Source: Euborellia annulipes
Lineage: Eukaryota; Arthropoda; Insecta; Dermaptera; Anisolabididae
DNA: 64,000 nucleotides
NCBI GenBank assembly: GCA_023213315.1
Contig: JAKCPI010024975.1
Coordinates: 62,001-126,000, forward strand
Reading direction: 5' to 3'
Shown here: positions 30,707 to 42,707 of the stretch, piece after piece
Layout: each line of letters begins with the position of its first letter
Numbering within the stretch: the first letter of the stretch is position 1
Notes under the pieces: generated by a model
Told to the model about the DNA's origin: nothing
Database searches by the model: none
Seen by the model: only the letters and a program-made list of their open reading frames with translations
Program-made: the position numbers and the translations under genes

Positions 30707-32074
30707 TATGAACCCTGTTATTCAATGGTGTGTCAAAGACCAAATATCGAGTTTTGAGAAAATCAACATTAAAGTTTTTCTGATTTAAATTGTTTTTATT
30801 AGATTATATATCATTTTTTTTGTCAATTGTGCAAGTAAATACTGTAATTATGGCAGATATTCATAAATTATCTCTAAAAATATGAGTAATTTAGAGGAAA
30901 AAAAATAAAATATAAAAAATTATTTTTACAAAATTCTCAATGTGCGATATATATTTGTAAAAAATGCTTCAAAGTCCATTGACCCATGATTGAAAAATTC
31001 TCTAAGTCCAATTATATTTGCAAAAATGCTTCAAAGTCTCTTTATATTTAATACTAGTAGCATAGAAACTTTTTATCAAAATCACATTCATCAATTTTAA
31101 ATAGTATTAATATTTTAAAATTAAATACAAAGTGATATCAAAATTTTCTCATCAATTAATTTCTGAATAAATAGCTTGGAAACAGTAAATCAAAGTTATA
31201 ATAATGAAATAGACTTAATATTACGGCCACTTCAACCTAACCTAACCTAATATTATTTGTTTTGTTGTCTTTTCGAAATCGCACTGATCCTCATCCTCAT
31301 CTTCATTTTCATTATCAGGAATAATATCAAAAAATTAAATTTTGACGTCTACGAATTCAGAGAAAATTTTCTCATTTTTCAAAAAAAAAAAAAATGATTT
31401 TTGTTTATTTAAGGGGAAAAAATATATATAATATTATTTGGTAAATAACTTTTTATTGGTTGTTAAAATCACACTGGTTAAAACTCAAACGATATTAATT
31501 TATTGTTAATTGGAAAATTATATATATAGTTCATAGAAAAAGATAGAAAACATTATAGAATTAGGCTAAAAGAAATTAAAAAATGAATTATAATTTTTGT
31601 AGGTTATGAAATACTTGTATTAAATTTCAACAAATGGAATATAGTAATGGTGTATTGAATATATAAATTTGAAATAAATAAAATTAATATTTTCTTGAGT
31701 TTATATTAAATACCTCTAAACAATAGCGATGCCGGTGTTCATAATTGAAAATACTTAGGGCATAAACGCAACAATATATCTCAAACGTATAGTTGTTTAC
31801 GATGTCTTGCACTTGACGCATAAATGAAAAATTGTTCTTTTCAAATTAAGTATTACGAAACAACATGTTAAGTACATAAATCATTATTGAAAAATGTAAA
31901 ATCCTGCATTGAAATATTGTAAAAATAATTTTATGCTTTTACATTAAAAATAAATTTTTTAGGACATATTTCATAAAAAATACTATTAATTAAAGCATTT
32001 GAAACAATATTCCATGCTTAACTCAATTTTGAATTTTTTGGTCTTTGACACACCATTGAATAACACGGTTCATA
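30707..32074. mobile_element. TIR element, about 1.37 kb
   Basis: Inverted termini ATGAACCCTGTTATTCAATG and GGTGTGTCAAAGACC are matched at the right end with one visible substitution. It sits inside the AT-rich loop of a family A tail hairpin: TTTCTCTCTATATATATTTC on the left and ATATAGGGTAAGAGAAAG on the right. No transposase frame remains. A 0.25-kb deletion derivative is at 35570-35816. Three CCTAA units (31236-31250) lie inside. Confidence 0.8.
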
Positions 32075-32098
32075 TAGGGTAAGAGAAAGTAAAAATTA

Positions 32099-32200
32099 AT
32101 AAGAGGGTAGAAATAAGAGATGCAGCTAAGGTTATTTCTTTATTTATTTAATTAATTCACACAGCTGTGTGCTCTTATTTCTACTCTTATTAATATAACA
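32099..32200. repeat. Short inverted repeat
   Basis: AATAAGAGGGTAGAAATAAG at the left pairs with CTTATTTCTACTCTTATTA at the right, around an AT-rich centre that also holds the palindrome CACAGCTGTG. About 100 bases in all. Confidence 0.6.
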
Positions 32201-33055
32201 ACTCAGCTATAAATTGTTTTTGTAAAAAAATTAAATTTGAAAATTGGATTAAATAATGAAAAAATTGGTGAAAGCCTGATAAAGTGAAAAAAAATAAGAT
32301 GTGCTAATATCACACCACAATCCACTTGTAGGGAGTAGAGAGAATCAATGTTGAAATTAAGTTTGAATAAAAATATTTCAATATCCTTTAAGCCTTGTTT
32401 TAATTACCGAATAAAAAAATAGGGGGGGCCACCCCCGCGCCCCCCCGTGGCATCAAAGGCAACATTTGTATTAAAGTGATTTTGTATTGACTCAGGGCCT
32501 GACTGAGAAGATAGAGAAACGTTTTAGAAAAAACGAGATGAAAGAATCACTGCACTTTAATTTCACTCTCAAATGAGAATATCCTACTCCTAAAGATATC
32601 TAAATCATGATTTAGTTTTATATAAAAATAATAATTTGTTTGTACACTATTATTGAAATATAATAAATGTTGAGAGTTAATAATAATCAAGCTTGTATCA
32701 AATGACCTAACGACTTATAAGAGAAGCCTATAGAAATTTGAACATGATAAAAATAAAACCCATATATAAATAAAATTTGCAGAAAAGAAATTATCAATTA
32801 AAATGAAAGTAAAAAAAAAGAGAAATATATGCATTCATAAAATATACGGTAGGACACTAATGTTCAGAAGGGAGCTTGGGCTTATGGGCGTCATCTAACA
32901 TTGGAAAGTGTTGTTTGTAATTATGGCTGTGATAAATTAATTTAAAAAAAAAGTATCTAGAAATTCTTGAATTATTTTATCAATTGTAAATATTTAATGA
33001 TTAATGAGAATAATTAATAAATAATTAGCAATATTGAAGTTAAATACCTAGGCAA
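32201..33055. other. AT-rich stretch, nothing recognised
   Basis: One short G/C homopolymer patch at 32420-32450 (GGGGGGGCCACCCCCGCGCC) stands out. The rest is ordinary AT-rich sequence. Confidence 0.5.
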
Positions 33056-33310
33056 AAAGGTCGAGAAACGAGGAGAGCGAGAGAGAGCACGCCGTCTGCC
33101 ATGATGGCTGCACATTGAATGAGGTGGCTTCGCGGCTTCTTGCGTGCACTGACATAGGTTTAACACTAACAAAGATCTCCCCACTACTGACTTGCTAGCC
33201 TAGCTCAGTGTTCTTTTCTAGGCAGGCCTATGGCGCCAAAGAATACAGAGCCTGTGATTGGCTAATTAGTCAGGAGAGGGAGAAAGAAAGAGAAGAGAGA
33301 GAGGGGATTG
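33056..33310. promoter_or_regulatory. Possible promoter-like island
   Basis: A GC-richer island with GAGAG repeats at both ends (GAGAGCGAGAGAGAGC and GGGAGAAAGAAAGAGAAG), GCCATGATGGC and a CCAAT-type GTGATTGGCTAATTAG. GA-rich and CCAAT motifs are common in animal promoters. I cannot see a transcript or a gene next to it, so the call is tentative. Confidence 0.2.
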
Positions 33311-33652
33311 CCAAAAATAATAATATTTTAATGGTATTAAAAAGAAGGAGGGGATAGTAATACTATTTATTGTTAGAATTGAGAGTGGGAGGTGGACGAT
33401 TCTATTTTATTTAAATAAAAGGGGAGTCAGGGGTAGTAAAAATTAAGATGATTTTTTTCTAATGTATTTTGTTAAATAATAAAAGTAATAAAAAGAAATA
33501 TCTTTTTTTTATCGAATTCATTTCACTCCATAAAAAATCTGGTGTGACTGGTCGCACAGCACACAACTTTCTCTTATCTTTGGTAAGAGAAAATTTGTTC
33601 TGTGCTTGTCACACCAGATTTTTTGTGTCAACATAAATTTATTTTTCGCCAA

Positions 33653-34150
33653 TCTATATATATAATAGCGGAGTGTCCGTCTGTCACGGTCTGTTTGACC
33701 AACTTCCAGTTGGAATTTTGAAACGAAATTTTGCAGCCTTATAGAGGACGTTATGCAGAGTCCAGGAAAAATACTCGGGTACCGTAATTTCTCTAACTTT
33801 TTGAGTTATATATTAATTAATTCCAAGTTATATATTAATTAATTCCAAGTTTATATTAATTAATTCCAAAAGTTTCGATTTCTCCCATAGGAAATATCTA
33901 ATATTTTTGCATTTATATTGTATATATATATATATATTTTTTAAATCATCGGACTGCCTGGGGCCCGAACCCGCGACGTTCAATATAGAAGGTAGGCACG
34001 CTACCAACTAGACCAAGCCCGCAGGCATTTATATATTCTATTAATGTAAACAAATCCTCAAGCAGGCACTCGATTGGAATACGTAGTAATAATTTTCTTT
34101 TCATAATTAAGAAAAGGCGAGGGTCCGCCGCAGGTGGGCGTCGCGGCTAG
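33653..34150 (+). mobile_element. Non-autonomous Helitron
   Basis: It starts TCTATATATATAATAGCGG, continues GTGTCCGTCTGTC, and ends with an imperfect GC hairpin followed by GCGGCTAG. TC at the 5' end, CTAG at the 3' end and insertion exactly between A (33652) and T (34151) with no target duplication are Helitron hallmarks. The interrupted host repeat allows the empty site to be read directly. It carries a SINE insert. No Rep/helicase. Confidence 0.88.
33919..34024 (-). mobile_element. SINE copy 8, head fragment in the Helitron
   Basis: The minus-strand head (CATCGGACTGCCTGGGGCCC, ACCCGCGACG, GTAGGCACGCTACC) with a TA-rich tail is flanked by 10-bp duplications GCATTTATAT (33909-33918 and 34025-34034). 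This is a third nesting level: SINE in Helitron in family A. Confidence 0.82.
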
Positions 34151-34173
34151 TATATTAGAATTCAAGATGTAAA

Positions 34174-34460
34174 TTGTTTTGTTTGTTTTTTTATTCTTGT
34201 TTTGATGTTTGCTCAGGGGCCCACATCTTGTGGGCACGTGAATGGCGACCACGAGCTACCCGAGCTAGACAGGCAATCCTTCAGTTCTTTGAATGTCTGT
34301 CTCTTCCTTCCTCTTTTCAACAGGCGTCAGACCGTCCGACGGGCCGGCCTGTCTTATTTCTTCCGGTCTTTAAAACGTATGATAGGCTTGGAGGGAAAGA
34401 GTGAGATCCGCCGACCCCGCCACGCGGGACAAGGCGAGGAGAGAAGAAGATTCTTGTTTT
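34174..34460 (-). mobile_element. GC-rich insert, possible SINE
   Basis: A GC-rich block (34208-34450) is bordered by perfect 14-bp direct repeats TTCTTGTTTTGATG (34194-34207 and 34451-34464). A T-rich lead (TTGTTTTGTTTGTTTTTTT) lies at its left, which reads as an A tail on the minus strand. GATGTAAA on both outer sides is an alternative target duplication. Minus-strand features are CCCGCGTGGCGGGG and GTGCCCACAAGATGTGGGC. I do not recognise the family. Overlapping frames here are not genes. Confidence 0.6.
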
Positions 34461-34797
34461 GATGTAAAATTTATAAACATGGGAAAATATTTTTATTTTG
34501 TTACCATGACAACCATTTCTCCTATATTTCCTATGAAGTACAAGAGTAAAGTGGTCTTCAGAAGATATCAATGACAAAATGAGAATATACACTTTAAAGA
34601 GCATCTTAAAAAAATAATTGATTTTTGAATTTTAATCAAAATCGTTAGAGCAAATTTTGAGAAAATAAAAAAAAAAAAAAAAACTGAAAAAGTACATCAG
34701 TAAAGTACTAGTACGTTTTGGCAGATTTTGAAAGCTTGTTTACACGAATTCGGGGGAGGGGGGTGCCTATATAGAGGTAAGAGAAAGTAAAATCTGT

Positions 34798-35569
34798 GGT
34801 GACTGATCGCAACAGATTTTTTGTGTCGATAGAAATCAAAATTAATAAAATAATAAAAATCTGGTGTGAATGGTCACAATAAAATTAATCTGGATGGGTC
34901 CTGGAACCCTTAAATCCTAAAAAGGCAAGGAATCACAATTGATGAAAAAACAGGATTATATGCAAAATTCTACCCTCTAATTATTAGATATCAAGGTCAC
35001 TTTTTTTAGTAATTAAATTTTTTATTTGATTAAATTCACACCAATTAATCAAATGGATGACATAGTGTTTTCATATTAGCCCATCCCCTTGACTTTGTTT
35101 AATAATAGCTCTTGAGACAACGAGAGTTCAATTAAAAATTTAATATTTCAAACAAGTGTGTTTATTAATTTCTTCTCTAGATCGTGACTAATTTAAAATT
35201 TTATTTTTTAATCTCGCATTTATTTGCCAAAACTTGATCCTTTAGTTCGTCTTGGAAACTAATTTGCATTGGTGATTTGTCTGATTCAAGGGAGAACAGC
35301 TGACCATAACCAATTTGTACAAATAATTTCGAGAATGAAGTAAAAAAAAAAATCAAGGACCGAAATGTCACTAATGAACTAAGCTGAATAAAATTCACTC
35401 TTCTGGAAATTAACGAGTAGAATCTTAAAAATAGCAACAAATTATAGGAGAAAAATAATTATTTCTTTCAATTAGTTAATTGTATAAAAAAATAAATGAA
35501 ACAATACGTTTATTTTTTTTCGTTATAAAGAGAGAGATGATATAAATAAAAATACTTATCATATTAATT
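34798..35569. other. Two decayed family A heads, then unannotated AT-rich DNA
   Basis: Around 34795-34835 (CTGTGGTGACTGATCGCAAC and AGATTTTTTGTGTCGATAG) and 34855-34880 (AAAAATCTGGTGTGAATGG) there are collapsed family A hairpins. From 34,900 on I see no gene or repeat. Confidence 0.5.
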
Positions 35570-35816
35570 GGATCCTGTTACGCATTAGTGTGTCAAGCGC
35601 CAAAAATTAAAAATTGAGTTAAGCACGGAATATTGTTTCAAATACTATAATTAATAGTATTTTTTATGAAATGTCCTAAAAAAATTTATATTTAATGTTA
35701 CTTGCACAATTGACAAAAAAAATTATATTTGACCCAATGAAAACAAAAAACTTTAATGTTAATTTTCTCAAATCTCGGTAGCTGGCGCTTGACACTCTAA
35801 TGCGAAACAGGGTCCA
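35570..35816. mobile_element. MITE related to the 30.7-kb TIR element
   Basis: Termini GGATCCTGTTACGCATTAG and, inverted, GGACCCTGTTTCGCATTAG, each leading into GTGTCAAGCGCCA or its near match. Interior blocks TTGAGTTAAGCACGGAATAT and ATTTTTTATGAAATGTCCTA match the right end of 30707-32074, so it is a deletion derivative. The outermost bases (ATTAATTGGA/TCCAATTAAT) are also inverted. Confidence 0.85.
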
Positions 35817-35993
35817 ATTAATGTCAAATTTTTATTACCCAAAAAATATAACATTTTCGTCCATTTTAAATCTATGATTTTGTCTATCACGAAAAAATAT
35901 ACAGAGAGTGGCAGTTTTTTTGTTAAAGTGCAGACAGGGGGGTTAAAGGGGGGGGGGGGGCCGATGACAGATAAATTGAACAAAGATAGAGAA

Positions 35994-36220
35994 AAAATCT
36001 GGTGTGACTGGTCGCATAGCACACAACTTTCTCTTACCTACGGAAATGGAAAGTTGTGTACTGTGCTTGTCACGCCAGATTTTTTGTGTCGGCATATATC
36101 CAGTATTTAGTCTTACGGTCATTTGAATTCAAGATGTAAAATTTATAAATAAAAAAATATTTATATCCTGTTATCATGGCGACCATTTCTCCTATCTTTC
36201 CTATGAAATACAAGCCTTTC
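35994..36220 (+). mobile_element. Family A repeat, head and proximal body
   Basis: Hairpin 35994-36090 (TCTGGTGTGACTGGTCGCAT to GTCACGCCAGATTTTTT), then AAGATGTAAAATTTATAAA and GCGACCATTTCTCC. It ends after TTTCCTATGAAATACAAG. Confidence 0.85.
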
Positions 36221-36335
36221 CATGGCATCGTTTATATTATGGTGTAAATTATGTTAGAAAAGCAGAGTTATATGTACACAAGCGATAAAAATTTTATTAA
36301 AATCAGTTGATTGAATTATAGGCCTATTTATAATT

Positions 36336-36792
36336 AGGCTGAACAAAATAATTGATTAATCATAAAAATAATAATCGATTATTTTGATTATTTTCCACAA
36401 TCGATTATTGGGGGAAAAATAGATTATTTTTGGGAAAAATGTGTTTGAAAAGATCGGATGAGACGTTTACCAAAAAAAAAAAAAAGGTCAAAAGATTTTC
36501 ACAGGATGGGAAAAATTTCCCGCAGAATGAAAAAAAATTTTGTTCTCCAAAAAAGGGGCGGAAAAAATTTCGCTTTGCTAAAAAAAAAAAAAAAAAGGGT
36601 AAAATGATTTTCACGGCAAGTGGAAAAATTTCATGATTTTCACAACAGAAGAGGCTTCCTAAAAATAAATAAATAAATAAAGTGATTTCCAAGGGAGGGG
36701 AAAAAATTTTGGAAAAAATGGTATAATCGATTATTTTTACCATAATCAAAATAATCCATTAGTTTTTCCTCATAACCGAACACCCCTGATTG
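36336..36792. mobile_element. hAT-like element with ATCGATTA termini, decayed
   Basis: The left end is TTAGGCTGAACAAAATAATT with clustered AATCGATTAT motifs. The right end is an inverted CATAATCAAAATAATCC and CCGAACACCCCTGA. The interior is runs of A with GGGAAAAATTTC-type blocks shared with 14892-15010. hAT elements with CGATTA-rich ends are common in arthropods, but I found no 8-bp duplication. Confidence 0.4.
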
Positions 36793-36799
36793 ATTATAA

Positions 36800-37796
36800 T
36801 CAAACAAAAACGTTTTGAAATTAGATTTAACCTCACAACCTCGAAAAATGATGTATGACATAAACACCAGTAGATTTTGGGTTCACATTCAAACACACTC
36901 ATACCGATAAATTAAACAAACTAAATTAAATTTGTTTTACTTTTCAAAAATTTGTATGATTTATTTTGATATAAATACTTATTTACATATATCCATGTTG
37001 CACGATATTAAAACAAGAGAATAAACACAGGAAGAGTGAAACTTATCTTTGCAATTTCATTTCTAAATACTAACAACAAACACATACAACGAATTATTAA
37101 ATAAATTTAACTTGTTAAGTTATTCTGTACAGTAAGTTTTGGCAAGTTTTCTGAGTCTCTGAATGAAACATTTCCAACCTAAATAGGTGAATTGGCCGTA
37201 GATATTGATTTGTCACTCCCATTTAATCAAATATGAAAAATTGCTTATTTTATATCAGTGCAATTTAATACAATTTTGCTAATCTATAATTAGTAAGCCA
37301 ATTGATCGATTAGGATCGATGGAGGAAGGGGGTGTGTTTGTTGGCTACCTGACCAAATTTGGCCCCCATTAGCCTTGGGACTACAAGCCGGACATTAAAG
37401 TCATCTGCACGCGCGCATCAACCCCCCAGGTATAATAACACATGATATCGAACTTAGGGGCGGGTTTATGCAAACAACCTCCAATAACACTTTGCTAAGT
37501 CACTAAGAATCAAAAAGTCACAATAGGGCTTATATTAAATCTCTCTCAATCTTCCATTGAATTTTTTTACGGAATAAATAGGAAAAAACTATATAACAAA
37601 AAATGTTATTTAATTTATTAGCTTTCGAAATGATTCGGGCATCTCGCCAACCACTTCAGCTTATTTTAATTTAATGATTATTTGAGGGAAAAAAAAGTTG
37701 ATAGTCTTTAAATTATATAAAAAAATAACTGTAGCAAATAAATGAAAGTGACAGACGGATTTTTTAAAACAAAAATTTGCTTTTAAAAATATCGGA
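36800..37796. other. Region without a recognised gene
   Basis: AT-rich except for a mixed patch at about 37315-37450 (TTGGCTACCTGACCAAATTT, GCACGCGCGCATCAACCC). No coding frame defended. Confidence 0.45.
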
Positions 37797-38168
37797 AAAA
37801 ATCTGGTGTGACTGGTCGTACAGCACACAACTTTCTCTTATCTTTGGTAAGAGAAAGTTGTGTTCTGTGCTTTTCACACCAGATTTTTTGTGTGGACATA
37901 TATTTTGTTTCCAACAGTATGAATTCAATTCATAAACATGAGAAAATATTTATATTTTGTTACCATGGCAATCATTTCTCGTATCTTTCCTATAAAGTAC
38001 AAGAATAAAGTGTGCTTCAAACAATTTTGAGGGCAAAATCAGAATTTACATTTTAAAGAGCATCTAAAAAATAATTGATTTTTGAATTTTAATCAAAATC
38101 GTTAGGGCGAATTTTGAAAAAATCGAAAAAAAACCTGGAAAAGTACTTCAGTAAAGTACTAATACATT

Positions 38169-38587
38169 AATTAAATATTTGTTATAGCTGTAGAAGGAAT
38201 AATTCTCAGAGAAGAATGCAACCAAATTTTATTTCATTTAATTTTAATAAAAATTCCTAATCACTTGCTCTATTTACTGCCATTATACAAAAAATATATT
38301 GAGATTATATTCGACTATTTTATTTTAATATATTAATTTACTCTATTTTTACTATTATAATAGGGGGGGGGGGGGGTTTGAATGTATTGTATAAAAACAA
38401 AGACAAAATCACAGGTATGATTAATTAATTCAATAGATTTTTTCAGTAATGATATGTAAAACAAAACATCTTATGTTTTTATTATTTTCCATGTTTGTAG
38501 CATCGATGATGGTTAAAACCCGAACCGAAAAGTCATCAAGTGATTAGGAATTTTTATTAAAATTAAATGAAATAAAATTTGGCTGCA
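38169..38587. mobile_element. Palindromic retroelement, locus 5
   Basis: Bounded by a perfect 12-bp target duplication TACTAATACATT in a family A copy. About 48 unique bases precede a left arm (38217-38267, GCAACCAAATTTTATTTCAT and onward). Its inverse (38537-38586) ends at the right boundary. This is the same one-sided layout as locus 1. A degenerate hammerhead-like motif lies just inside the right arm. A run of 13 G (38365) is in the centre. Confidence 0.82.
38503..38534 (+). ncRNA. Degenerate hammerhead-like motif 5
   Basis: TCGATGA (against CTGATGA), T, stem II GGTT (38511-38514) with AACC (38523-38526), GAAA (38527-38530), AGTC. Two core positions differ and stem I does not pair, so it is at best a dead relative. 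Confidence 0.3.
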
Positions 38588-39354
38588 TACTAATACATTT
38601 TGGACGATTTTTTTAGAAAATTTTCAAAATTAGGACGGTGTTAGAAACCTAAACAAAAAAATCCTAATGAATAATCATCCTGTTTAAATAAATTTAAACT
38701 GGAATAATTTGTTATCACATTTAAACACATTTCCAAGTGAATAATTTAATACAATTTTATAAATATTCTATGTAATTAATCTCTTAAATTGTTTGCTAAA
38801 CTATAAAATAGAAAAAAAAATACTCTTTTAGGTTATTGAAATAAATCAAACAGGCGAACATTTATTTTAAAACTTTGAGAATTCTTATGGAAATTTATTA
38901 GCCTCGTTCCTTCCGGATTCCGCTCGCTTCCAATAAGGCAACTTCATTTATTATTCAAATTACTCTCTATTCGTTACCCCTTTTGAAATATTTTTTTATT
39001 TTTGAAAATTCCATAAAAATTATTTTTGCGATTTGAATATTTTTTTATTTTATTTGATTTTTTTTAAATTATTTTATTATTTAAATAAAAAACAAAAAAA
39101 AAAAAACATCTCGCAACTGATATGGAGAGAAAGTGAACTCATAACAAAAGCACAATTTCCCAACACTATATAAACATTCAATCATAAATTGGAGGATCTT
39201 GCAAAGAAAATTGCAGCTTACTAAGGTAATAAATTAAATAATATACTGATTAATAATAATGACTCTCAGGATATAAAAGAGTTTTCGTTAAGAGTGAGGA
39301 ATAATTATATTAACATTATCAATCTCAAACATGAAACCAATATATACAGTATAT

Positions 39355-39728
39355 AAAGAGAGAAAGTATTGGATTCATGTCAAAAATTCGATGTCGAGAT
39401 TTTGATGGATATACACGTTTTGAGGTCACCTAAATCCAAATACGAAGTAGTTTTCGCGACATGGTCTGTCTGTGATCAAAATATTTCAAGTACGATAAAT
39501 GCTGTTGAAATTTTATATTTAAGTTAGGCATCCCTCTGGCACGTGAAACGAAGCTTTTGAACAAAATCGGCCAAAATGTACTAGTTCTTTACTGAAGTAC
39601 TTTTTCAGTTTTTTTCGATTTTTTTAAAATTCGCCCTAACGAATTTGATTAAAAAATCAATTATTTTTTAGATGTAAATTCTGATTTTGCCCTCAAAATT
39701 GTTTGAAGACCAATCACACCAGATTTTT
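39355..39728 (-). mobile_element. Family A repeat, internally deleted
   Basis: The tail (GAGAGAAAGTATTGGATTCA) and body run to CAAAATTGTTTGAAGACC at 39710 and then jump to the outer hairpin arm AATCACACCAGATTTTT. The head hairpin is mostly lost. Confidence 0.82.
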
Positions 39729-40019
39729 ATATTTATAGAAAATGTAAAAAAAAAACTATTATAAAAATTGATATATATTTTTTTAATCTACAAATGTAAA
39801 AACCATTAATATCCAACCTATAATAATTAAATGAAATAGTCATCAAAAATAAATTTTGTATTTATTTAAAAATTAACGGCCAAATAGTTCAGCACTCTTG
39901 CAAAATATGGCTAGTCTAACAGCCTGTATTATCAGATCTCTTATAAGCCTACATTTACTGTATATATTTTAATGCTGTTATAAATGATATATAATATTTA
40001 TAAACTATTCATATTTATA

Positions 40020-40201
40020 ATCACCCATGCATTTATATTTGTGATTATTTCATTGTTTTTATAAAAGAAAATGAAAATCTTTATTAGAAATTTACCAGCT
40101 TTGAACCATGAAAGTTTCCATTAAAAAATATATTTTTTTAAAACAATGGAATAATCACAAGTAGAAAACGCATGGGTGGGACTTAATATTGTCCCTCACG
40201 G
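40020..40201. mobile_element. Tc1/mariner-type MITE, copy 2
   Basis: The right terminus is intact (CGCATGGGTGGGACTTAATA and TTGTCCCTCACG), but the left has lost its outer 20 or so bases. The centre is in opposite orientation to copies 1 and 3. Confidence 0.8.
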
Positions 40202-40203
40202 TA

Positions 40204-42707
40204 CCGAGAAAAATGTCTTTAATAAATAATGTCAGTATCACATCGACTTGCTTTCAAAATTAATACACTGAACTTGTGCTTTGGGTTCAATTTTTAACAA
40301 GACAAAGAGAAAGAGACTATTTTAATCTTCTTATCAGAAATAATTTAAAATTTGGCGTGTTGCGGGGGGCGGTGGTCGGGGGGGGGACAAAGAATATAAT
40401 GAAAAACAAGAAAAAGAAAACAAATGTTTTCTTATTATATTTTTATTTAAATATAAAAAGAATTATAAATTATTTAGAAAATTATTATTAAATTATATTT
40501 AAATATAAAAATATATAAAAAATGAATAATAATAATTATATTGGTGAGTTGTTGTTAGTGAAAAATAAAATAAATTAAATTAAAAAATATTTTATATTAA
40601 ACTATGTGACAAATAAGAATATATTTTTAATAATAGATATAAATAAAAATATATATATATGTATATTTATTATATATAAAAAAAATTAATAATAAATTTT
40701 AAAATAAGTTATAATTATTAAAAAATTAGAGAAAAAAATATATATATAATAATATATATTATAATATAATGAATAGATTATTATTAAGAAAATTGTTTAG
40801 GTAATAAAGAAATAAGAGATAAAAAAATAAGAAGGATAAAGAAAAAAATAAGGAAAATCATTAAGAAAATAACGTGCATAAATTAATTTTACTAATAAAT
40901 TTATCTTTTGCTCTGCTTGAATGATATCAGTGTTTGATGAATTTAACCAATTTCTCTTTAAATAAATGATGCAAAGAGATCGAAGAGAAAGCACTAATTA
41001 CTCTACAGGGAGCTGAACCAACGGATCCGCCCGAAAAATAATCCTAGGTTAATGAATAGAATTAATTTTAATCAAAAAAAAAAAAGAAAAGAGAAACCGA
41101 GAGATTCTCTTTTTAAGTTCTCCGATAAAGTTTTGATCTCTCTATAACCAAATGGTAAACCGTTTCTGGCCTTAATCCCTATAAATCAAAGGGATAACCC
41201 CTAAACCAATTAGTTTTAATAGATATTTATAGACTAATCAGGGTTTAATCTCAATCAAAAAAAAAAAATCAATACTACTTTAATTTAATTTGTTTATACA
41301 ATTCTACAATTCATTGTGGTTTAATAATGAACCGAACTTTAAATGAAAAAAATAATTCATAAAAAAAATACATAATTTTTCCCAAATTTTTATAATCTGG
41401 AAATTATTGTGCGCAATAAAGCAATTTTTATTAGTAATAATGGTGAATGTTAAAAAAAAATGTAATAATTATTATTAGAGGTGTAAAATTTTTTAAATAC
41501 TAATATGCAAGAGTTAAATCACATCTGATGCAAAATAAAATTCAGAATTAATATTTTATAATGTAAATAGTATATAACGTTTCATTATTCTTAAAAATGT
41601 TATAAAATGGAATAAAATCGACTGTACACAGAACAAAAAAACGCCAAATAAAAAAGTGCTTGGCGTAACTTGATTTTTTAAGCCCATAAGCAAATTCTAG
41701 CTACAGGATCCCTCTAAACATTTTTACTTTCTCTTATGTAGTACTAAGGGATAGAGCTTATGCAGAGATTCCGAAGTCCGTCTGTCCGTACGCATAAAAA
41801 TTACGGCCTGAACTAAAGATGGAAAATAATAATTACTTATACGTATTCAGCATAAAAAACTGGTTCAGGGAAAAATGCGTTTTGGTCCCTAGCACTTCCG
41901 GTTTTTTAAAAAATGTTCCCTGCCGAAATTTTTTCCATTTGTTTACATTTCAATTTTTTGTTTACATTCTTCAGAATGTAAACAAATGTGGCCATTTTTT
42001 TCTTAAATATGGAGAAATAACCTCTTTTAACCTCTCATTTTTTTGACAGTTGTATATTTTGACGCGCCACGAGTTACGCCACGAGTTACGTCATCATCAT
42101 AAACATTTATCAGGTCAGGTGACTTTTTTTTACGATTATAGGGTCATGTGACACATCGATTCACATCTATTTTTCATTTCAAATCGAAAGAAATATGTTT
42201 CATAACAATCAGACGGCCCTGGCACATTAGTTAATAATTATTAATTGAAAAAACTACTAGCTGCTTGCCCAATGGAGAAATCCAGAAACCTTTAAACTAC
42301 ATATTATCAGTTAAACAACTCCGTCAAATAATAAATAAAATGCATACCCCTAAATGGTCTCAGTAGCCGAAAACGTTATAAAATAAAAAAAAAAGATCCT
42401 GGTGAATAAAATAATAAATAATATTGTATAAAAACTTAGGATTTAAGTATTTCTTAATTTACAATATAATATTAATTATAGCCTAACACCCGGGGTCAAG
42501 GAAATTTAAAATAAAACAATTTTAATTTTTGTTGTTGGAGTTCCGATTGCCAATCACAAGCTTCATCGAGAAAATAAAAAATAATATTGTGTATTAGCCT
42601 ACAATTTGTTTTATACTGTAATTGGACACAATAAAGAGAGATTGGAAACTGAAAGGCCAATAACAAATATATTTTAAATTAATTTTTATTTAAATTCTTA
42701 GGCTATC
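40204..42707. other. AT-rich stretch without recognised genes
   Basis: Extremely AT-rich from 40,400 to 41,600. Near 41722 a TTTTTACTTTCTCTTATGTA word resembles a family A tail, and TCCGTCTGTCCGTACGCATA follows. At 42062-42090 CGCCACGAGTTA is duplicated in tandem. A 75-codon frame at 41819-42046 is not supported as a gene. Confidence 0.5.

Larger units (their letters stand above)
33533..34797 (+). mobile_element. Family A repeat with two nested insertions
   Basis: The head hairpin (33533-33630) runs to TTTTTCGCCAA at 33652. The next family A base is at 34151 (TATATTAGAATTCAAGATG), after a Helitron. The copy breaks again near 34173 and resumes at about 34461 (GATGTAAAATTTATAAAC), after a GC-rich insert, and ends with GGTAAGAGAAAGTA near 34795. 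Removing both inserts restores the consensus. Confidence 0.9.
37797..38640 (+). mobile_element. Family A repeat split by a palindromic element
   Basis: The head hairpin at 37797-37893 is one of the best paired: a 16-base outer stem (AAAAAATCTGGTGTGA) and an inner stem ACAACTTTCTCTTA with TAAGAGAAAGTTGT. The body runs to TACTAATACATT (38157-38168), which is repeated at 38588-38599, where the body resumes with TTGGACGATTT. The copy fades near 38640. Confidence 0.85.

Noticed and set aside
31236..31250. Three CCTAA units as an internal telomere tract
   Set aside because: Only three units, inside a TIR element; too short to claim telomeric origin.
34174..34604. Overlapping frames in both strands of the GC-rich insert
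   Set aside because: High GC lowers stop frequency, several frames are open at once, and the block behaves as a mobile insert.
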